A stretch of 64,000 nt of DNA from positions 186,001 to 250,000 of the forward strand of contig NZ_JAKJHW010000004.1 of NCBI RefSeq assembly GCF_021646685.1. The letters run 5' to 3'. This document shows, in pieces, positions 1-10,914 of this stretch. Within the stretch, counting starts at the first letter, position 1; each line of letters opens with the position of its first letter. The DNA is from Pseudalkalibacillus salsuginis (GTDB lineage Bacteria; Bacillota; Bacilli; Bacillales; Fictibacillaceae). The position numbers and the translations under genes are program-made. The notes beneath the pieces were generated by a model. That model was not told where the DNA came from and did not search any database. It saw only the letters and a list, made by a program, of their open reading frames with translations.

Positions 1-1
1 T

Positions 2-538
2 GCTTTTTCAACAGAAAATTGGAAGCGGCCGAAACCAGAAGTGGAATTCATCATGAAACTTCCTGAACAGTTTCTTATGGCCTACCTTCCAGAGCTGATT
101 GAAGAAAACGTACGTGTCCGGATCATGGGAGAAAAAGAAGGCATTCCTTCCTATACACTTAAAGCTGTAAATGAAGCGATGGACAGGACGAAGGATAATG
201 ATGGACTTATCCTCAATTTCGCATTGAATTATGGGAGCCGCTATGAAATCACTTCGGGGGTTCGACAGCTTGCAAAGGAGATTGAGCAAGGAAAGATCAA
301 ATCTGATGATGTAACTGAGGAAGTGATCGGTTCTTACATGATGTCGAAAGAAGTTGGAGATCCAGAATTGTTGATCCGGACAAGCGGTGAAATGCGGTTG
401 AGCAATTTCATGCTTTGGCAACTAGCATATACTGAGCTCTGGTTCACCGACGTGTATTGGCCAGACTTTTCGGCATCGGATTTAGACAAAGCCATTTATG
501 ATTTCCAAAATCGAGGCAGAAGGTTTGGTGGGGTATAA
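2..538 (+). CDS. uppS: Isoprenyl transferase (undecaprenyl diphosphate synthase), 5'-truncated by window edge
   Basis: UppS condenses isopentenyl diphosphate with farnesyl diphosphate to make C55 undecaprenyl diphosphate, the lipid carrier for peptidoglycan and teichoic acid. The frame is open from base 2 and opens with AFSTENWKRP, the conserved UppS segment that follows the catalytic N-terminal part, so roughly the first 80 residues lie outside the window. The C-terminal signature RTSGEMRLSNFMLWQ and the ELWFTDVYWPDF segment are intact. The stop is 15 bases before cdsA, the usual uppS-cdsA-dxr-rseP order. The real start is not visible; internal GTG and ATG codons near 41-53 are not starts because homology continues upstream of them. 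Confidence 0.97.
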   Translation, partial: AFSTENWKRPKPEVEFIMKLPEQFLMAYLPELIEENVRVRIMGEKEGIPSYTLKAVNEAMDRTKDNDGLILNFALNYGSRYEITSGVRQLAKEIEQGKIKSDDVTEEVIGSYMMSKEVGDPELLIRTSGEMRLSNFMLWQLAYTELWFTDVYWPDFSASDLDKAIYDFQNRGRRFGGV

Positions 539-553
539 CCCTAGGAGGCTTTT

Positions 554-1351
554 ATGAAGGAACGTATTATCACAGGAGTTATTGCAGCGCTCGTTTTCTT
601 ACCTATCGTCTTTATTGGAGGGGTATTGTTCTATAGTGTAATGGCTTTGTTAGCTATTATCGGATTGAGAGAATTATTAAGGATGAGAGGGTTCAAGCTT
701 CAACAGGTGCCAGGAATTATTTCTTTGTTCATGGTATTGATTCTTGTCATTCCTGATGGATTGTTGGATGTATCTTATGATCTTAACACATTAAAAATAT
801 TCGGGATCATAATCGTCCTTTATTCGTTGTTGACGTGGACAGTCATTACGAAGAATCAATTCACATTTCAAGATGTCAGCTTTGTCTTGACGGCTACCTT
901 ATATATAGGGGTTGGATTCCTTTATTTTAATGAAACGAGAGCGCTTGAAAATGGAATCAGGACGATTTTCTTTGTATTGTTTATCGTATGGGCGACAGAC
1001 TCTGGTGCATACTTTTTCGGTAAATCAATCGGAAAACGCAAGCTCTGGCCGGTAATCAGTCCTAATAAGACGATCGAAGGTTCATTAGGGGGATTGTTAT
1101 GCGCAGTCATTGTTGCAGTCGTATTCCAAATGGTCCTCCCAATCTATTCAACGATTATCTTAGCTGTAGTAGCAGCTGTTGTCATTGGTACCTTCGGACA
1201 AATCGGTGACCTGGTGGAGTCAGCATTCAAAAGACATTACGAAGTGAAGGATTCAGGTACATTACTACCTGGCCACGGTGGCATATTGGATCGATTCGAC
1301 AGTATCTTGTTCGTTCTGCCGATTTTACATATCGTCCAGTTATTGTCGTAG
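554..1351 (+). CDS. cdsA: Phosphatidate cytidylyltransferase (CDP-diglyceride synthase)
   Basis: CdsA is an integral membrane enzyme that makes CDP-diacylglycerol from phosphatidate and CTP, the precursor of all phospholipids, including the one used by pgsA further along this window. The 265-residue protein is a string of hydrophobic segments and ends with the CDP-alcohol signature: an S...KR...KDSG...PGHGG..DR pattern at about residues 222-248. A good ribosome binding site (AGGAGG) precedes the ATG. It lies between uppS and dxr in what looks like one operon, with a 22-base gap to dxr. Confidence 0.97.
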   Translation: MKERIITGVIAALVFLPIVFIGGVLFYSVMALLAIIGLRELLRMRGFKLQQVPGIISLFMVLILVIPDGLLDVSYDLNTLKIFGIIIVLYSLLTWTVITKNQFTFQDVSFVLTATLYIGVGFLYFNETRALENGIRTIFFVLFIVWATDSGAYFFGKSIGKRKLWPVISPNKTIEGSLGGLLCAVIVAVVFQMVLPIYSTIILAVVAAVVIGTFGQIGDLVESAFKRHYEVKDSGTLLPGHGGILDRFDSILFVLPILHIVQLLS

Positions 1352-1373
1352 TTGGTTTGGAATGGGGGAAAGT

Positions 1374-2522
1374 ATGAAATATATAAGCATTTTAGGTGCT
1401 ACTGGATCGATTGGTACACAGACATTCGAGGTCGTCAGGGCGCACCCGGAACAATTTAAGATAACATCATTTTCATTTGGAATGAACATTAAACTCGGGG
1501 TAGAATTGATTAAAGAATTCCAGCCTGACCATGTTTCTGTGGCGACAAAAGAATTAGCCGAAGAATTAAAAAGGACTATCAACCCTACTTGTCTCGTATA
1601 TTATGGGGAAGAAGGTTTATTGGAAATTGCAACCGATCCCGCTTCAGATATTCTTGTGAATGCAGTGATGGGGAGCGTCGGGCTCGAACCGACGTTAGCA
1701 GCGATTGAAGAAGGAAAGACGATCGCGATTGCGAATAAAGAAACGCTTGTTACTGCCGGTCATATCGTGATGGATCGTGCGAGAAAGAAAAATGTAGATA
1801 TCCTTCCGGTTGATAGTGAACATTCTGCTATCTATCAATGCTTGAAAGGTGAAGAGAAAAGAGAGATGTCGAGGTTGATTCTTACGGCTTCAGGGGGCAG
1901 CTTCAGGGATAGGTCCCGAGCTGACCTTCAGGGGGTGACGGTTGAAGAAGCACTCAATCATCCGAATTGGGCAATGGGGTCGAAAATCACCATCGATTCC
2001 GCGACGATGATGAATAAAGGTCTAGAAGTGATCGAAGCTCACTGGCTGTTTGATACGAAATATGAGGATATCGAAGTCGTCCTCCATCGTGAAAGTGTCA
2101 TCCATTCTATGGTAGAATTTATAGACGGCAGTGTAATCGCCCATCTAGGAACACCTGATATGAAGGTTCCGATCCAATATGCGCTTTCTCATCCTTCAAG
2201 ACTTGAATTACCTAGCGGAAAAAGGTTAAACTTAGTTGATATTGGAACCTTGCATTTTGAAAAAATGGATTTCGAACGGTTTCCATGTCTGAAATTCGCT
2301 TTTGCAGCAGGTAAGGCGGGTGGGACCACGCCGACTGTTTTAAATGCGTCCAATGAAACTGCAGTCGAAGCATTTTTGAAAGGTCGTATTGAGTTTCTAG
2401 AGATCGAAACCCTGATAGATAAGGCGCTGAACCAACACGAATCCATAAAAGAACCCTCTTTGGAAGAGATTCGTGAGGTGGACAATTCTTCGCGACGATT
2501 TGTACAATCCCTTATAGTGTAA
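1374..2522 (+). CDS. dxr: 1-deoxy-D-xylulose 5-phosphate reductoisomerase
   Basis: Dxr catalyses the NADPH-dependent step from DXP to methylerythritol 4-phosphate in the MEP isoprenoid pathway. The 382-residue product begins [14 protein letters not shown] with the dinucleotide-binding GATGSIG loop at residues 7-13, and carries ANKETLV and the metal-binding VDSEHSA motif. An upstream in-frame start at 1278 would overlap the end of cdsA and add 32 non-homologous residues; the ATG at 1374, preceded by GGGGGAAAG, gives the standard family start. It sits with uppS, so precursor supply and polyprenyl synthesis are transcribed together. Confidence 0.97.
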   Translation: MKYISILGATGSIGTQTFEVVRAHPEQFKITSFSFGMNIKLGVELIKEFQPDHVSVATKELAEELKRTINPTCLVYYGEEGLLEIATDPASDILVNAVMGSVGLEPTLAAIEEGKTIAIANKETLVTAGHIVMDRARKKNVDILPVDSEHSAIYQCLKGEEKREMSRLILTASGGSFRDRSRADLQGVTVEEALNHPNWAMGSKITIDSATMMNKGLEVIEAHWLFDTKYEDIEVVLHRESVIHSMVEFIDGSVIAHLGTPDMKVPIQYALSHPSRLELPSGKRLNLVDIGTLHFEKMDFERFPCLKFAFAAGKAGGTTPTVLNASNETAVEAFLKGRIEFLEIETLIDKALNQHESIKEPSLEEIREVDNSSRRFVQSLIV

Positions 2523-2536
2523 AGGTGGTCACGTAA

Positions 2537-3799
2537 ATGAGTACATTTATTTCGATTGTCATTATCTTTGGTGCTCTCGTATTTTTTCATGAACTAGGGC
2601 ATCTGTTATTAGCAAAAAGGGCTGGAATATTATGCCGGGAATTTGCAATCGGTTTTGGTCCTAAGATTTTTTCGTCTAAAAAAGGTGAGACCTTGTATAC
2701 GATCCGCCTTCTTCCACTTGGCGGGTTTGTACGCATGGCAGGGGAAGATCCGGAAGGAATCGAAATCAAACCAGGCAAACAGGTCGGATTGATTTTCGAT
2801 CAAGAGGGAAAAGTCAAACAGATTATTGCCAATCAGCTTTCTCGCTATCCTGATGCCAAGGTGGTGACTGTCGAAAAGGCGGATATTGAGCATGACCTGG
2901 TTTTAAGAGGACATGTTAACGATGAACTTACCGAATCCTATCCGGTTCACCCTGAGGCAGAATTCATACAGGATGGTTTGCCAGTGCAAATCGCACCTTA
3001 CAATCGCCAATTCGGTTCTAAATCTCTGATTGATCGTTTTCTAGCAATTTTCGCAGGGCCGTTGATGAATTTCTTGCTCGCATTCGTTTTATTAGCCGTC
3101 TATGCAATGACACAAGGGATCCCGGTGGATGAAGCACAATTAGGAAAACTTGATAAAGACGGAGCAGCCTATGAAGCAGGACTCCATGAGGGGGACCGTG
3201 TTCTCTCTGTTGATGGGGAGGCTGTCAATACTTGGGAAGAACTGGTCAAAGTCATCCAACAAAACCCGAATGAAGAAATGCAATTCACTATCCAGAGAGA
3301 TGGGCAAACAGAAAAAGTGACAGTCACTCCTGATGAGAGGGAAACACAAGATGGAGAATCGAGTGAAGGCTACATCGGTGTCTATATGCCGACAGAAACT
3401 TCATTCCTCGGGTCATTACAATATGGAGTCCAGAAAACAGGCGAACTCACGGTATTGATCATACAGGCTTTAGGACAGCTTGTTACAGGTCAAATTTCTT
3501 TTGACAACCTGTCAGGTCCTGTAGGGATTTATAACTACACTGATCAAGCTGCAGAGGGAGGAGTCTTTGTTTTATTACAATGGGCTGCTTTCTTGAGTGT
3601 CAACCTTGGTATCTTCAACCTTTTGCCACTACCGGCACTTGACGGTGGAAGATTGACTTTTCTGGCAATCGAAGCTGTCCGAGGAAAGCCTTTGGACCCA
3701 CAAAAAGAAGGTTTAGTCCACTTCATAGGATTTGCATTGTTGATGTTATTGATGATCGTAGTGACATGGAACGACATCCATAAGTTCTTCATCAATTAG
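2537..3799 (+). CDS. rseP: RIP metalloprotease RseP/RasP (site-2 protease)
   Basis: This is an intramembrane zinc protease of family M50B, in B. subtilis RasP (YluC), which cleaves anti-sigma factors such as RsiW and leftover signal peptides within the membrane. The first transmembrane helix carries HELGH at residues 18-22; the second zinc ligand region, LPLPALDGG, is near residue 365. A PDZ domain occupies about residues 195-275 (AGLHEGDRVLSVDGEAV). The length of 420 residues is normal. It starts 15 bases after dxr and is followed by a strong terminator, so it closes the uppS-cdsA-dxr-rseP unit. Confidence 0.97.
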   Translation: MSTFISIVIIFGALVFFHELGHLLLAKRAGILCREFAIGFGPKIFSSKKGETLYTIRLLPLGGFVRMAGEDPEGIEIKPGKQVGLIFDQEGKVKQIIANQLSRYPDAKVVTVEKADIEHDLVLRGHVNDELTESYPVHPEAEFIQDGLPVQIAPYNRQFGSKSLIDRFLAIFAGPLMNFLLAFVLLAVYAMTQGIPVDEAQLGKLDKDGAAYEAGLHEGDRVLSVDGEAVNTWEELVKVIQQNPNEEMQFTIQRDGQTEKVTVTPDERETQDGESSEGYIGVYMPTETSFLGSLQYGVQKTGELTVLIIQALGQLVTGQISFDNLSGPVGIYNYTDQAAEGGVFVLLQWAAFLSVNLGIFNLLPLPALDGGRLTFLAIEAVRGKPLDPQKEGLVHFIGFALLMLLMIVVTWNDIHKFFIN

Positions 3800-3816
3800 A
3801 ATGAACCGTAAAATAC

Positions 3817-3857
3817 AAAACCTGGCTCATCCACATCACAGATGAGCCAGGTTTTTT
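3817..3857 (+). terminator. Rho-independent terminator after rseP
   Basis: A perfect 15-bp stem (3817-3831 with 3841-3855) with a 9-base loop, the 3' arm running into a TTTTTT tract. It ends the uppS-rseP unit. Confidence 0.9.
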
Positions 3858-3882
3858 CTTTCATTCTACCTTGAACTCTCTT

Positions 3883-3935
3883 GATTTTCAGCTCATTCGT
3901 GTGAAAAATCCTTTCACACGAATGAGCTGAAAATC
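3883..3935 (+). repeat. Perfect 24-bp inverted repeat with 5-base loop
   Basis: Bases 3883-3906 pair perfectly with 3912-3935 (arm begins GATTTTCAGCTCATTCGTGT), loop AATCC. No T-run follows, so it is not a standard terminator on the plus strand; reading the minus strand there is no T-run either. It lies 25 bases after the rseP terminator and about 135 bases before proS. A role in proS leader structure or as a cruciform is only a guess. Confidence 0.85.
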
Positions 3936-4071
3936 AGTTACATTAATCCTTGTTTACTTATTTAACTTAAAACGGTTGATTTTTTAAGCATGTACCTTTT
4001 AAATGATAGTAGGTATGTATATGAAATCAACAAATAATCAGACGTAATTTATGAATGAAGAAGGTGCAGTG

Positions 4072-5766
4072 ATGAGACAAAGCAATCTATATATCCCTAC
4101 ATTAAGGGAAGTCCCTTCAGATGCTGAAGCAATAAGTCACCAGTTGTTGGTTCGGGCTGGCTTTATCCGCCAAAGTGTTTCTGGAGTCTATTCCTTTTTG
4201 CCATTAGGCCGTAAAGTCCTTAGGAAGGTGGAAACCATCATCCGTGAAGAAATGGATCGTATCGGTTCACAAGAAGTATTGATGCCGGCTTTACAACCAT
4301 CTGAGCTCTGGGAGGAATCCGGGAGATGGGAGACATATGGACCAGAATTGATGAGATTGAACGATCGCCATGACCGCAAGTTCGCATTAGGTGCTACACA
4401 TGAAGAATTGATCACAAGCTTACTCCGAGATGAAGTGAAATCCTACAAACGCTTACCGATGGTCCTTTATCAAATTCAAGCGAAGTTCCGTGATGAAAAA
4501 AGGCCACGGTTCGGTCTTTTACGAGGCAGGGAGTTCATCATGAAGGATGCCTATTCCTTCGATGTCGGCCCAGATGGCCTGGACCGTAATTATGAAGCGA
4601 TCTACAATGCCTATATGAATGTTTTCAACAGATGCGGTTTGAATTTCAGAGCAGTCATCGCTGATTCGGGTGCCATGGGAGGGAAGGATACCCATGAGTT
4701 CATGGTCCTTGCAGATATCGGGGAGGATACGATCGCTTATTCAGATCAATCCGAATTTGCAGCGAACATTGAAATGGCGCCTGTTAAAGAAACTTATACG
4801 AAAGACACTTCTCCTGTAAAGGAACGTATCAAAGTGGATACGGGAAACAAACGTACGATTTCTGAAGTTGCCGAATATCTCGATGTGGAACCACAAAAAT
4901 GCATCAAATCACTGTTGTGGATGGTAGATGAAAAACCTGTTCTCGTCCTCTCCCGTGGTGATCATGAGATTAATGACATCAAGATCAAAAATGTCCTTGA
5001 AGCTGAAGTGGTCGAGTTGGCAACTGAAGTACGGACGAAAGAAATCATCGGCTGTGAAGTCGGATATATCGGACCAGTTGGTGTTCCGGAAGAAGTAAAA
5101 GTAATTGCCGATCATGCAGTAGCCTCTATCACCAATGGAGTATGCGGGGCTAATGAACCGGGTAAACATTATCAACACGTCAATCCTGATGCTGATTTTA
5201 ATGTAGACCTATATGAAGACTTACGATTCATAAAGGAAGGTGATCCTTCTCCGGATGGAAAAGGAAAGATCGTCTTCGCAAAAGGAATCGAAGTTGGACA
5301 TGTGTTCAAGTTGGGGACAAGATACAGTGAATCGATGAATGCCAGCATCCTTGATGAAAATGGTAAAGCGAAACCAATAACGATGGGGTCATATGGAATC
5401 GGAGTTTCCCGTATATTAGCAGCTGTTGTTGAACAAATGCACGACGAGGACGGGATGATTTGGCCTAAGTCACTATCTCCGTTCGACGTCCACCTCATTT
5501 GTGTCAATCCGAAAAATGAATCGCAATTTCAGCTTGGAGAAGACCTTTATGCTAAACTGAAGAATGATCGATTGGATATCCTTTATGATGACCGTAAAGA
5601 ACGTGCTGGTGTCAAATTCACTGATGCTGATTTGATCGGGATATCAGTACAGGTCATTGTCGGGAAGCGTGCAGAAGAGGGGGTTGTCGAAGTGAAGAAC
5701 CGACAGACTGGTGAAAAAGTAGAAAAGCATATTTCTGAACTTGAAAGGTATATTTCAAAGCTATAG
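4072..5766 (+). CDS. proS: Prolyl-tRNA synthetase (bacterial type, with editing domain)
   Basis: ProS charges tRNA-Pro with proline; the bacterial long form also hydrolyses mischarged Ala-tRNA-Pro. The 564-residue protein starts [15 protein letters not shown], the usual N-terminus. Class II motif 2 is around [17 protein letters not shown], the inserted YbaK-like editing domain spans about residues 225-390, and the anticodon-binding domain is at the C-terminus (about 465 onward). An ATG seven codons upstream (4051) is in frame, but GAAGAAGGTG lies correctly spaced before 4072 and homology begins there. No T-box leader is recognisable upstream. Confidence 0.95.
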   Translation: MRQSNLYIPTLREVPSDAEAISHQLLVRAGFIRQSVSGVYSFLPLGRKVLRKVETIIREEMDRIGSQEVLMPALQPSELWEESGRWETYGPELMRLNDRHDRKFALGATHEELITSLLRDEVKSYKRLPMVLYQIQAKFRDEKRPRFGLLRGREFIMKDAYSFDVGPDGLDRNYEAIYNAYMNVFNRCGLNFRAVIADSGAMGGKDTHEFMVLADIGEDTIAYSDQSEFAANIEMAPVKETYTKDTSPVKERIKVDTGNKRTISEVAEYLDVEPQKCIKSLLWMVDEKPVLVLSRGDHEINDIKIKNVLEAEVVELATEVRTKEIIGCEVGYIGPVGVPEEVKVIADHAVASITNGVCGANEPGKHYQHVNPDADFNVDLYEDLRFIKEGDPSPDGKGKIVFAKGIEVGHVFKLGTRYSESMNASILDENGKAKPITMGSYGIGVSRILAAVVEQMHDEDGMIWPKSLSPFDVHLICVNPKNESQFQLGEDLYAKLKNDRLDILYDDRKERAGVKFTDADLIGISVQVIVGKRAEEGVVEVKNRQTGEKVEKHISELERYISKL

Positions 5767-5784
5767 AGATGTTCGACGGCCGGA

Positions 5785-5823
5785 AGGGACTGACGAGTAT
5801 TCACAGTCAGTCCCTCCCTTTTT
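5785..5823 (+). terminator. Rho-independent terminator after proS
   Basis: A 10-bp perfect stem (5785-5794 with 5806-5815), 11-base loop, followed by CCC and a TTTTT run. It separates proS from polC. Confidence 0.85.
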
Positions 5824-5894
5824 AACCTTACATATTCCGAAGGGTACATTACGAGCGTTGTGCCCTATCAATCGTTGAAAGGAGTCAAGATGAA

Positions 5895-8800
5895 ATGGAG
5901 GACCTGGAAATTCGGAAACAACGATTATCCTTGTTACTTGAACAAATCGGCTTTCCTAAGGAGAAGCTCCCCTTTTTTGAAGAAGGGTATTTGAAAAAGC
6001 TCTCTATCCAAAAGGAACAGAAAAAATGGACCTTCCATATTTTCATTCCATCACTCTTACCCTATGATGCTTACCAATTATTTGAGACACTTTTGCAAAA
6101 AGCGTTCCATGCAATCGCAAACATAAATTGTGTCATCCATTGTGAACAAAAAGAAATCACCAATGAGCTTTTTGAAGGCTATTGGAGCCCATGTATTGAA
6201 CAATTACAAGCCCAAAACCTTCCTGTGCTCGATATGCTTTCTGGGGAGCAGCCTGCTCTTGAAGGGAATAAAGTGATCGTAAGGGTCTCGAATGATGCCC
6301 AAGCTATGCTGTTTCAAAGAAAACTCGGTCCATCCCTGGGAACTGCATTCAAAAGATACGGTTTCCCCTCGCTAACATTTGAAACGAAAGTGGAACAGAA
6401 TCAGGAAGATTATCAAAGATTCGTAGAGCAAAGGGAACAGGAAGATAAGACAAAAGTGATGGCTGCCTTGATGGAGAAAGAAAAAGCCGAGAAGAAACTT
6501 GAGAATGGCATCCGCGAAGAAAGATTGAAGATCGGATATGGGATAAAGGATGAACCAGTCCAGATCCAGTCCATTGTAGATGAGGAAAGGAAAATCACCG
6601 TTCAAGGGTATGTGTTTGACGCAGAGACACGAGAGTTGAGAAGCGGTCGTATGTTACTGACATTCAAAATAACGGATTATACTGATTCTCTCCTTATCAA
6701 AATGTTCTCCCGCGACAAGGAAGATATCCCCAAACTACAATCCCTGAAGAAGGGGATGTGGGTGAAAGCTCGTGGAGGTATACAAAATGATACGTTTGTA
6801 AGAGACCTTGTGATGATCGCAAATGATATCGAAGAGCTCCCACCGGTGGTCAAGAAGGATGAAGCACCAGATAATGAAAAACGGGTTGAGCTCCACCTTC
6901 ATACACCGATGAGCCAGATGGATGCGATAAGCTCTACGTCTTCACTCGTCGAACAAGCAGCAAAATGGGGGCATCCTGCAGTAGCTATTACGGACCATGC
7001 AGTCGTCCAATCATACCCAGAAGCTTATTCGGCAGGAAAGAAGCATGGAATCAAAATTTTATATGGTCTCGAAGCGAATCTAGTAGACGATGGTGTTCCA
7101 ATCGCTTATAATGACCAGCACCGACTCTTGCAAGATGAAACGTATACCGTTTTTGATGTGGAGACGACAGGTCTATCAGCCGTCTATAATAAAATCATTG
7201 AACTTGCAGCAGTGAAAATAAGAAACGGAGAAATCGTCGACCGTTTTGAATCGTTTGCCAATCCACACCACCCACTATCAGCAACAACGATTGAACTGAC
7301 TGGGATTACTGATGATATGGTCAACAATGCTCCTGAGATCGAGGATGTGCTGAAGGATTTCCATACTTTCATTGAAGACTCGATTTTAGTTGCCCATAAT
7401 GCCAGCTTTGATATGGGATTCCTGAATGTCGGCTTCCGGAATGTCGGTATCGGTAATGCAAACAATCCAGTCATCGATACACTCGAACTTGGCAGATTCC
7501 TATATCCAGAATTTAAAAACCATAGATTGAACACACTTTGTAAAAAGTTTGACATTGAATTGACTCAGCACCACCGGGCGATATATGATGCTGAAGCTAC
7601 TGGATATCTGTTACTGAAAATGATCAAGGATAGCATCGAAAAGGGGATCACCTATCACGATGAATTCAATGATCATATGGGGGAGACCGGATTCGAACGG
7701 ACTCGTCCCTCACATTGTATACTCCTGGCCAAAAACCAGGATGGCCTGAAAAATATCTACAGACTTGTGACCGAGTCCCATATCAACTATTTCTTTCGTA
7801 CACCGCGGATTCCAAGGTCGAAGTTGAAGAAATACCGTGAAGGAATCCTTATCGGGTCGGGGTGTGACAAAGGTGAAGTCTTTGAAGGCATGATGCAGAA
7901 GTCGCCTGAAGAAGTGGAAGAAATCGCTAAATTTTATGATTATCTTGAAGTTCAGCCGATAGGAAACTATGAATATCTCATTGAAAAAGAACTTGTACAG
8001 AATGAACTAGCCCTAAAAGAAATCATAAAGAATATCGTCAAACTTGGAGACAAGCTAGACAAGCCGGTTGTAGCGACTGGAAATGTCCATTACCTCAATG
8101 AATCAGATAAAATATACCGTAAAATCCTCATCGGCAGCCAGGGGAATGCCAATCCGCTCAACCGCCAGAAGCTTCCTGATGTGCATTTCCGAACGACGGA
8201 TGAAATGCTCGAAGAATTCGACTTCCTAGGGGAAGACGTTGCAAAGAAAATTGTCGTGGAAGCAACACGTGCAGTAGCCAGCAAAATCGAGGAAGTGAAG
8301 CCGATCCCAGATGATCTTTATACACCTAAAATCGAAGGAGCAGATGATGAAATCCGTAATATGAGTTATGGACGTGCTCGAGGCATCTATGGAGAAGAGC
8401 TTCCGAAATTGGTTGAAGACCGCCTGGAAAAAGAGCTTAAAAGTATTATCGGGCACGGATTTGCCGTCATATATCTGATATCTCAAAAACTTGTAAAGAA
8501 ATCATTGAATGATGGCTATCTTGTCGGGTCACGTGGGTCGGTAGGTTCCTCATTCGTCGCGACGATGACGGAAATTACTGAGGTGAACCCCCTACCGCCG
8601 CATTATGTTTGTCCATCTTGTAAGCATTCTGTGTTTTTTGATGACGGGTCAATAGGATCTGGATTCGACCTGCCGGACAAACAATGTGAAAAATGCGGGG
8701 CTGACTATAGGAAAGATGGTCATGATATACCATTTGAAACATTCTTAGGATTTAAAGGCGATAAGGTTCCTGATATCGACCTCAATTTCTCAGGGGAGTA

Positions 8801-10190
8801 TCAGCCACGGGCACACAATTACACGAAAGAGCTGTTCGGTGAGGGTTATGTATATCGTGCAGGGACGATCGGTACAGTTGCAGAGAAAACAGCATACGGT
8901 TATGTCAAAGGGTATGCATCGGATAATAATATCCATTATCGTTCAGCGGAGATCGATCGGCTTGTCGGTGGATGTACAGGTGTTAAAAGGACGACTGGAC
9001 AGCATCCCGGTGGAATCATCGTCGTGCCGGATTACATGGATATTTTCGATTTTTGTCCGATCCAATTCCCTGCTGACGATAAAAACTCAGATTGGAAAAC
9101 GACACACTTCGATTTCCACTCGATACATGACAACTTGCTGAAGCTCGATATTCTGGGGCACGATGATCCGACTGTCATCCGGATGCTCCAGGATTTGAGC
9201 GGGATCGATCCGAAGACGATTCCGACAGATGACGCAGATGTCATGAAACTGTTCAGCGGTACAGAGTCATTAGGGGTAACAGAGGACCAAATCATGTGTA
9301 AGACTGGAACATACGGAATCCCTGAGTTCGGTACACGTTTCGTAAGGCAAATGCTCGAAGAGACGAAACCGAGCACCTTCTCGGAACTGGTTCAAATTTC
9401 AGGGCTTTCCCACGGGACGGATGTATGGTTGAACAATGCGAATGAGTTGATTGCAAATGGAACATGTGAACTTAAAGATGTAATTGGCTGCCGTGACGAT
9501 ATCATGGTTTATCTCATTTATAAAGGGCTAGAACCTTCGCTTGCCTTCAAAATCATGGAATTCGTCCGTAAGGGTAAAGGCTTGCAGGATGAATGGATTG
9601 AAGAAATGAAGAAGAACGGTGTACCGGATTGGTATATTGAGTCTTGTAAAAAAATCAAGTACATGTTCCCGAAAGCCCATGCAGCCGCTTACGTCTTGAT
9701 GGCTGTCCGGATCGCCTACTTCAAAGTGCATCATCCAATCCTCTTCTATGCTGCATATTTCACTGTACGTGCAGACGACTTTGATTTGGAAGTGATGGTG
9801 AGAGGGTCTGCCGCAATCCGTCATCGAATCGATGAAATCAACCAAAAGGGTCTGGATGCATCCCCTAAAGAAAAGAACTTGTTGACTGTCTTGGAGTTAG
9901 CCCTTGAAATGTGTGAACGAGGGCACAGCTTCCAAAAGGTTGACCTGTATCGGTCATCAGCCTCTGAATTCATCGTTGATGGCGATACATTGATACCACC
10001 GTTCAATGCAATTCCAGGACTTGGGACCAATGCTGCGATAAACATCGTAAAGGCTAGAGAGAACGGAGAATTCCTTTCAAAGGAAGATTTACAGCAACGA
10101 AGCAAGATTTCGAAAACCGTACTTCAATACTTGGAGGATCAAGGGTGCCTGGAAGGGCTCCCTGATGCAAACCAACTTTCATTGTTCTAG
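5895..10190 (+). CDS. polC: DNA polymerase III alpha subunit, Gram-positive type (PolC)
   Basis: PolC is the replicative polymerase of low-GC Gram-positives, combining polymerase and 3'-5' proofreading exonuclease. Domains in order over 1431 residues: N-terminal domain, OB fold (about 220-320), PHP domain starting [10 protein letters not shown] near 332 and interrupted by the DEDD exonuclease (FDVETTGLS near 418), the PHP remainder, a zinc finger (CPSC...CEKC, about 906-936), the palm with [12 protein letters not shown] near 958, fingers, and a C-terminal helix-hairpin-helix region. Length matches the family (about 1437 in B. subtilis) and no intein is present. AAAGGAG precedes the ATG. It is flanked by the proS terminator upstream and the rimP promoter downstream. 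Confidence 0.98.
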   Translation: MEDLEIRKQRLSLLLEQIGFPKEKLPFFEEGYLKKLSIQKEQKKWTFHIFIPSLLPYDAYQLFETLLQKAFHAIANINCVIHCEQKEITNELFEGYWSPCIEQLQAQNLPVLDMLSGEQPALEGNKVIVRVSNDAQAMLFQRKLGPSLGTAFKRYGFPSLTFETKVEQNQEDYQRFVEQREQEDKTKVMAALMEKEKAEKKLENGIREERLKIGYGIKDEPVQIQSIVDEERKITVQGYVFDAETRELRSGRMLLTFKITDYTDSLLIKMFSRDKEDIPKLQSLKKGMWVKARGGIQNDTFVRDLVMIANDIEELPPVVKKDEAPDNEKRVELHLHTPMSQMDAISSTSSLVEQAAKWGHPAVAITDHAVVQSYPEAYSAGKKHGIKILYGLEANLVDDGVPIAYNDQHRLLQDETYTVFDVETTGLSAVYNKIIELAAVKIRNGEIVDRFESFANPHHPLSATTIELTGITDDMVNNAPEIEDVLKDFHTFIEDSILVAHNASFDMGFLNVGFRNVGIGNANNPVIDTLELGRFLYPEFKNHRLNTLCKKFDIELTQHHRAIYDAEATGYLLLKMIKDSIEKGITYHDEFNDHMGETGFERTRPSHCILLAKNQDGLKNIYRLVTESHINYFFRTPRIPRSKLKKYREGILIGSGCDKGEVFEGMMQKSPEEVEEIAKFYDYLEVQPIGNYEYLIEKELVQNELALKEIIKNIVKLGDKLDKPVVATGNVHYLNESDKIYRKILIGSQGNANPLNRQKLPDVHFRTTDEMLEEFDFLGEDVAKKIVVEATRAVASKIEEVKPIPDDLYTPKIEGADDEIRNMSYGRARGIYGEELPKLVEDRLEKELKSIIGHGFAVIYLISQKLVKKSLNDGYLVGSRGSVGSSFVATMTEITEVNPLPPHYVCPSCKHSVFFDDGSIGSGFDLPDKQCEKCGADYRKDGHDIPFETFLGFKGDKVPDIDLNFSGEYQPRAHNYTKELFGEGYVYRAGTIGTVAEKTAYGYVKGYASDNNIHYRSAEIDRLVGGCTGVKRTTGQHPGGIIVVPDYMDIFDFCPIQFPADDKNSDWKTTHFDFHSIHDNLLKLDILGHDDPTVIRMLQDLSGIDPKTIPTDDADVMKLFSGTESLGVTEDQIMCKTGTYGIPEFGTRFVRQMLEETKPSTFSELVQISGLSHGTDVWLNNANELIANGTCELKDVIGCRDDIMVYLIYKGLEPSLAFKIMEFVRKGKGLQDEWIEEMKKNGVPDWYIESCKKIKYMFPKAHAAAYVLMAVRIAYFKVHHPILFYAAYFTVRADDFDLEVMVRGSAAIRHRIDEINQKGLDASPKEKNLLTVLELALEMCERGHSFQKVDLYRSSASEFIVDGDTLIPPFNAIPGLGTNAAINIVKARENGEFLSKEDLQQRSKISKTVLQYLEDQGCLEGLPDANQLSLF

Positions 10191-10249
10191 ATTTTCGCAT
10201 TGAGTGATCTTAAGCTTCCAGCGGGACAATCGTAAAGTCTTGTACTAAG

Positions 10250-10279
10250 TTGCAATGCTGATCACGTTTATGGTATATT
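10250..10279 (+). promoter_or_regulatory. Sigma-A promoter of the rimP-nusA-infB operon
   Basis: TTGCAA (10250-10255), 18-base spacer, TATATT (10274-10279) preceded by TGG, giving an extended -10 (TGnTATATT). It lies in the gap between polC and rimP. Transcription would start near 10286 and include the hairpin at 10312. Confidence 0.65.
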
Positions 10280-10311
10280 GGAATTGGAAATACTAGTGAA
10301 TAGGTCGTCGG

Positions 10312-10342
10312 AAGGAGTGGGTGCCAACCCACTCTTTCCTTT
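10312..10342 (+). promoter_or_regulatory. rimP leader hairpin (terminator-like attenuator)
   Basis: An 11-bp stem (10312-10322 with 10327-10337, one G-U) closed by a GCCA tetraloop and followed by a T/C-rich run. It stands in the untranslated leader between the rimP promoter and the rimP start, where a conserved 'rimP-leader' structure is known in Firmicutes from comparative attenuator surveys. Regulation of the nusA operon by premature termination here is an inference from position and shape. Confidence 0.6.
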
Positions 10343-10424
10343 ATGTATGATATCTTTTTTTCTAGATTATTCGGAAGTTATAAAGTTGAAGCCGAAAATG
10401 TCCCATGATAAAGGAGGGCCACTT

Positions 10425-10895
10425 ATGAGTAAAAAGGTGAGTGAGATAACGGAAGACCTCGTCACACCTATCTTAGAATCCATGGACCTTGAACTGGTAG
10501 ACGTGGAGTTTGTTAAAGAGGGGAAGAATTGGTTTTTAAGAGTATACATCGATAGTGAAGATGGTGTAGACATCGAAGAATGCGGCAAAGTAAGTGAACA
10601 ATTGAGCGAGAAATTAGACGAAGTCGACCCGATCTCCCAGGCTTATTTCCTAGAGGTATCATCACCAGGTGTAGAAAGACCTTTGAAAAAGGATGCAGAC
10701 CTTCATAAAGCAGTTGGGAAGCATGTGCATGTCAAGACTTACGAGCAGATTGACGGCCAAAAAGAATTCGAAGGTACGCTCACCGCATTTGATGGGGAAG
10801 AGCTGACTGTCGAAATTCGAATCAAGACAAGATTGAAGGAAATCAAGATTCCGTATGACAAAGTGGCAAACGCCCGGTTAGCGGTATCATTCTAA
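10425..10895 (+). CDS. rimP: Ribosome maturation factor RimP
   Basis: RimP assists 30S subunit maturation. The 156-residue product has the family core [20 protein letters not shown], the [11 protein letters not shown] motif at about 75-88, and a C-terminal SH3-like domain. An in-frame TTG at 10278 would lengthen it by 49 residues through the leader hairpin; the ATG at 10425, preceded by AAAGGAGG, gives exactly the usual family length. It is first in the rimP-nusA-ylxR-ylxQ-infB operon. Confidence 0.96.
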   Translation: MSKKVSEITEDLVTPILESMDLELVDVEFVKEGKNWFLRVYIDSEDGVDIEECGKVSEQLSEKLDEVDPISQAYFLEVSSPGVERPLKKDADLHKAVGKHVHVKTYEQIDGQKEFEGTLTAFDGEELTVEIRIKTRLKEIKIPYDKVANARLAVSF

Positions 10896-10914
10896 TCCTA
10901 AGGGGGAGAGTCCA

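Noticed and set aside
3936-4071. T-box leader before proS
   Set aside because: No T-box consensus or antiterminator could be found; the hairpin there lacks the conserved sequence.
5895-10190. Intein in polC
   Set aside because: Length and motif spacing match ordinary PolC; no extra block is present.
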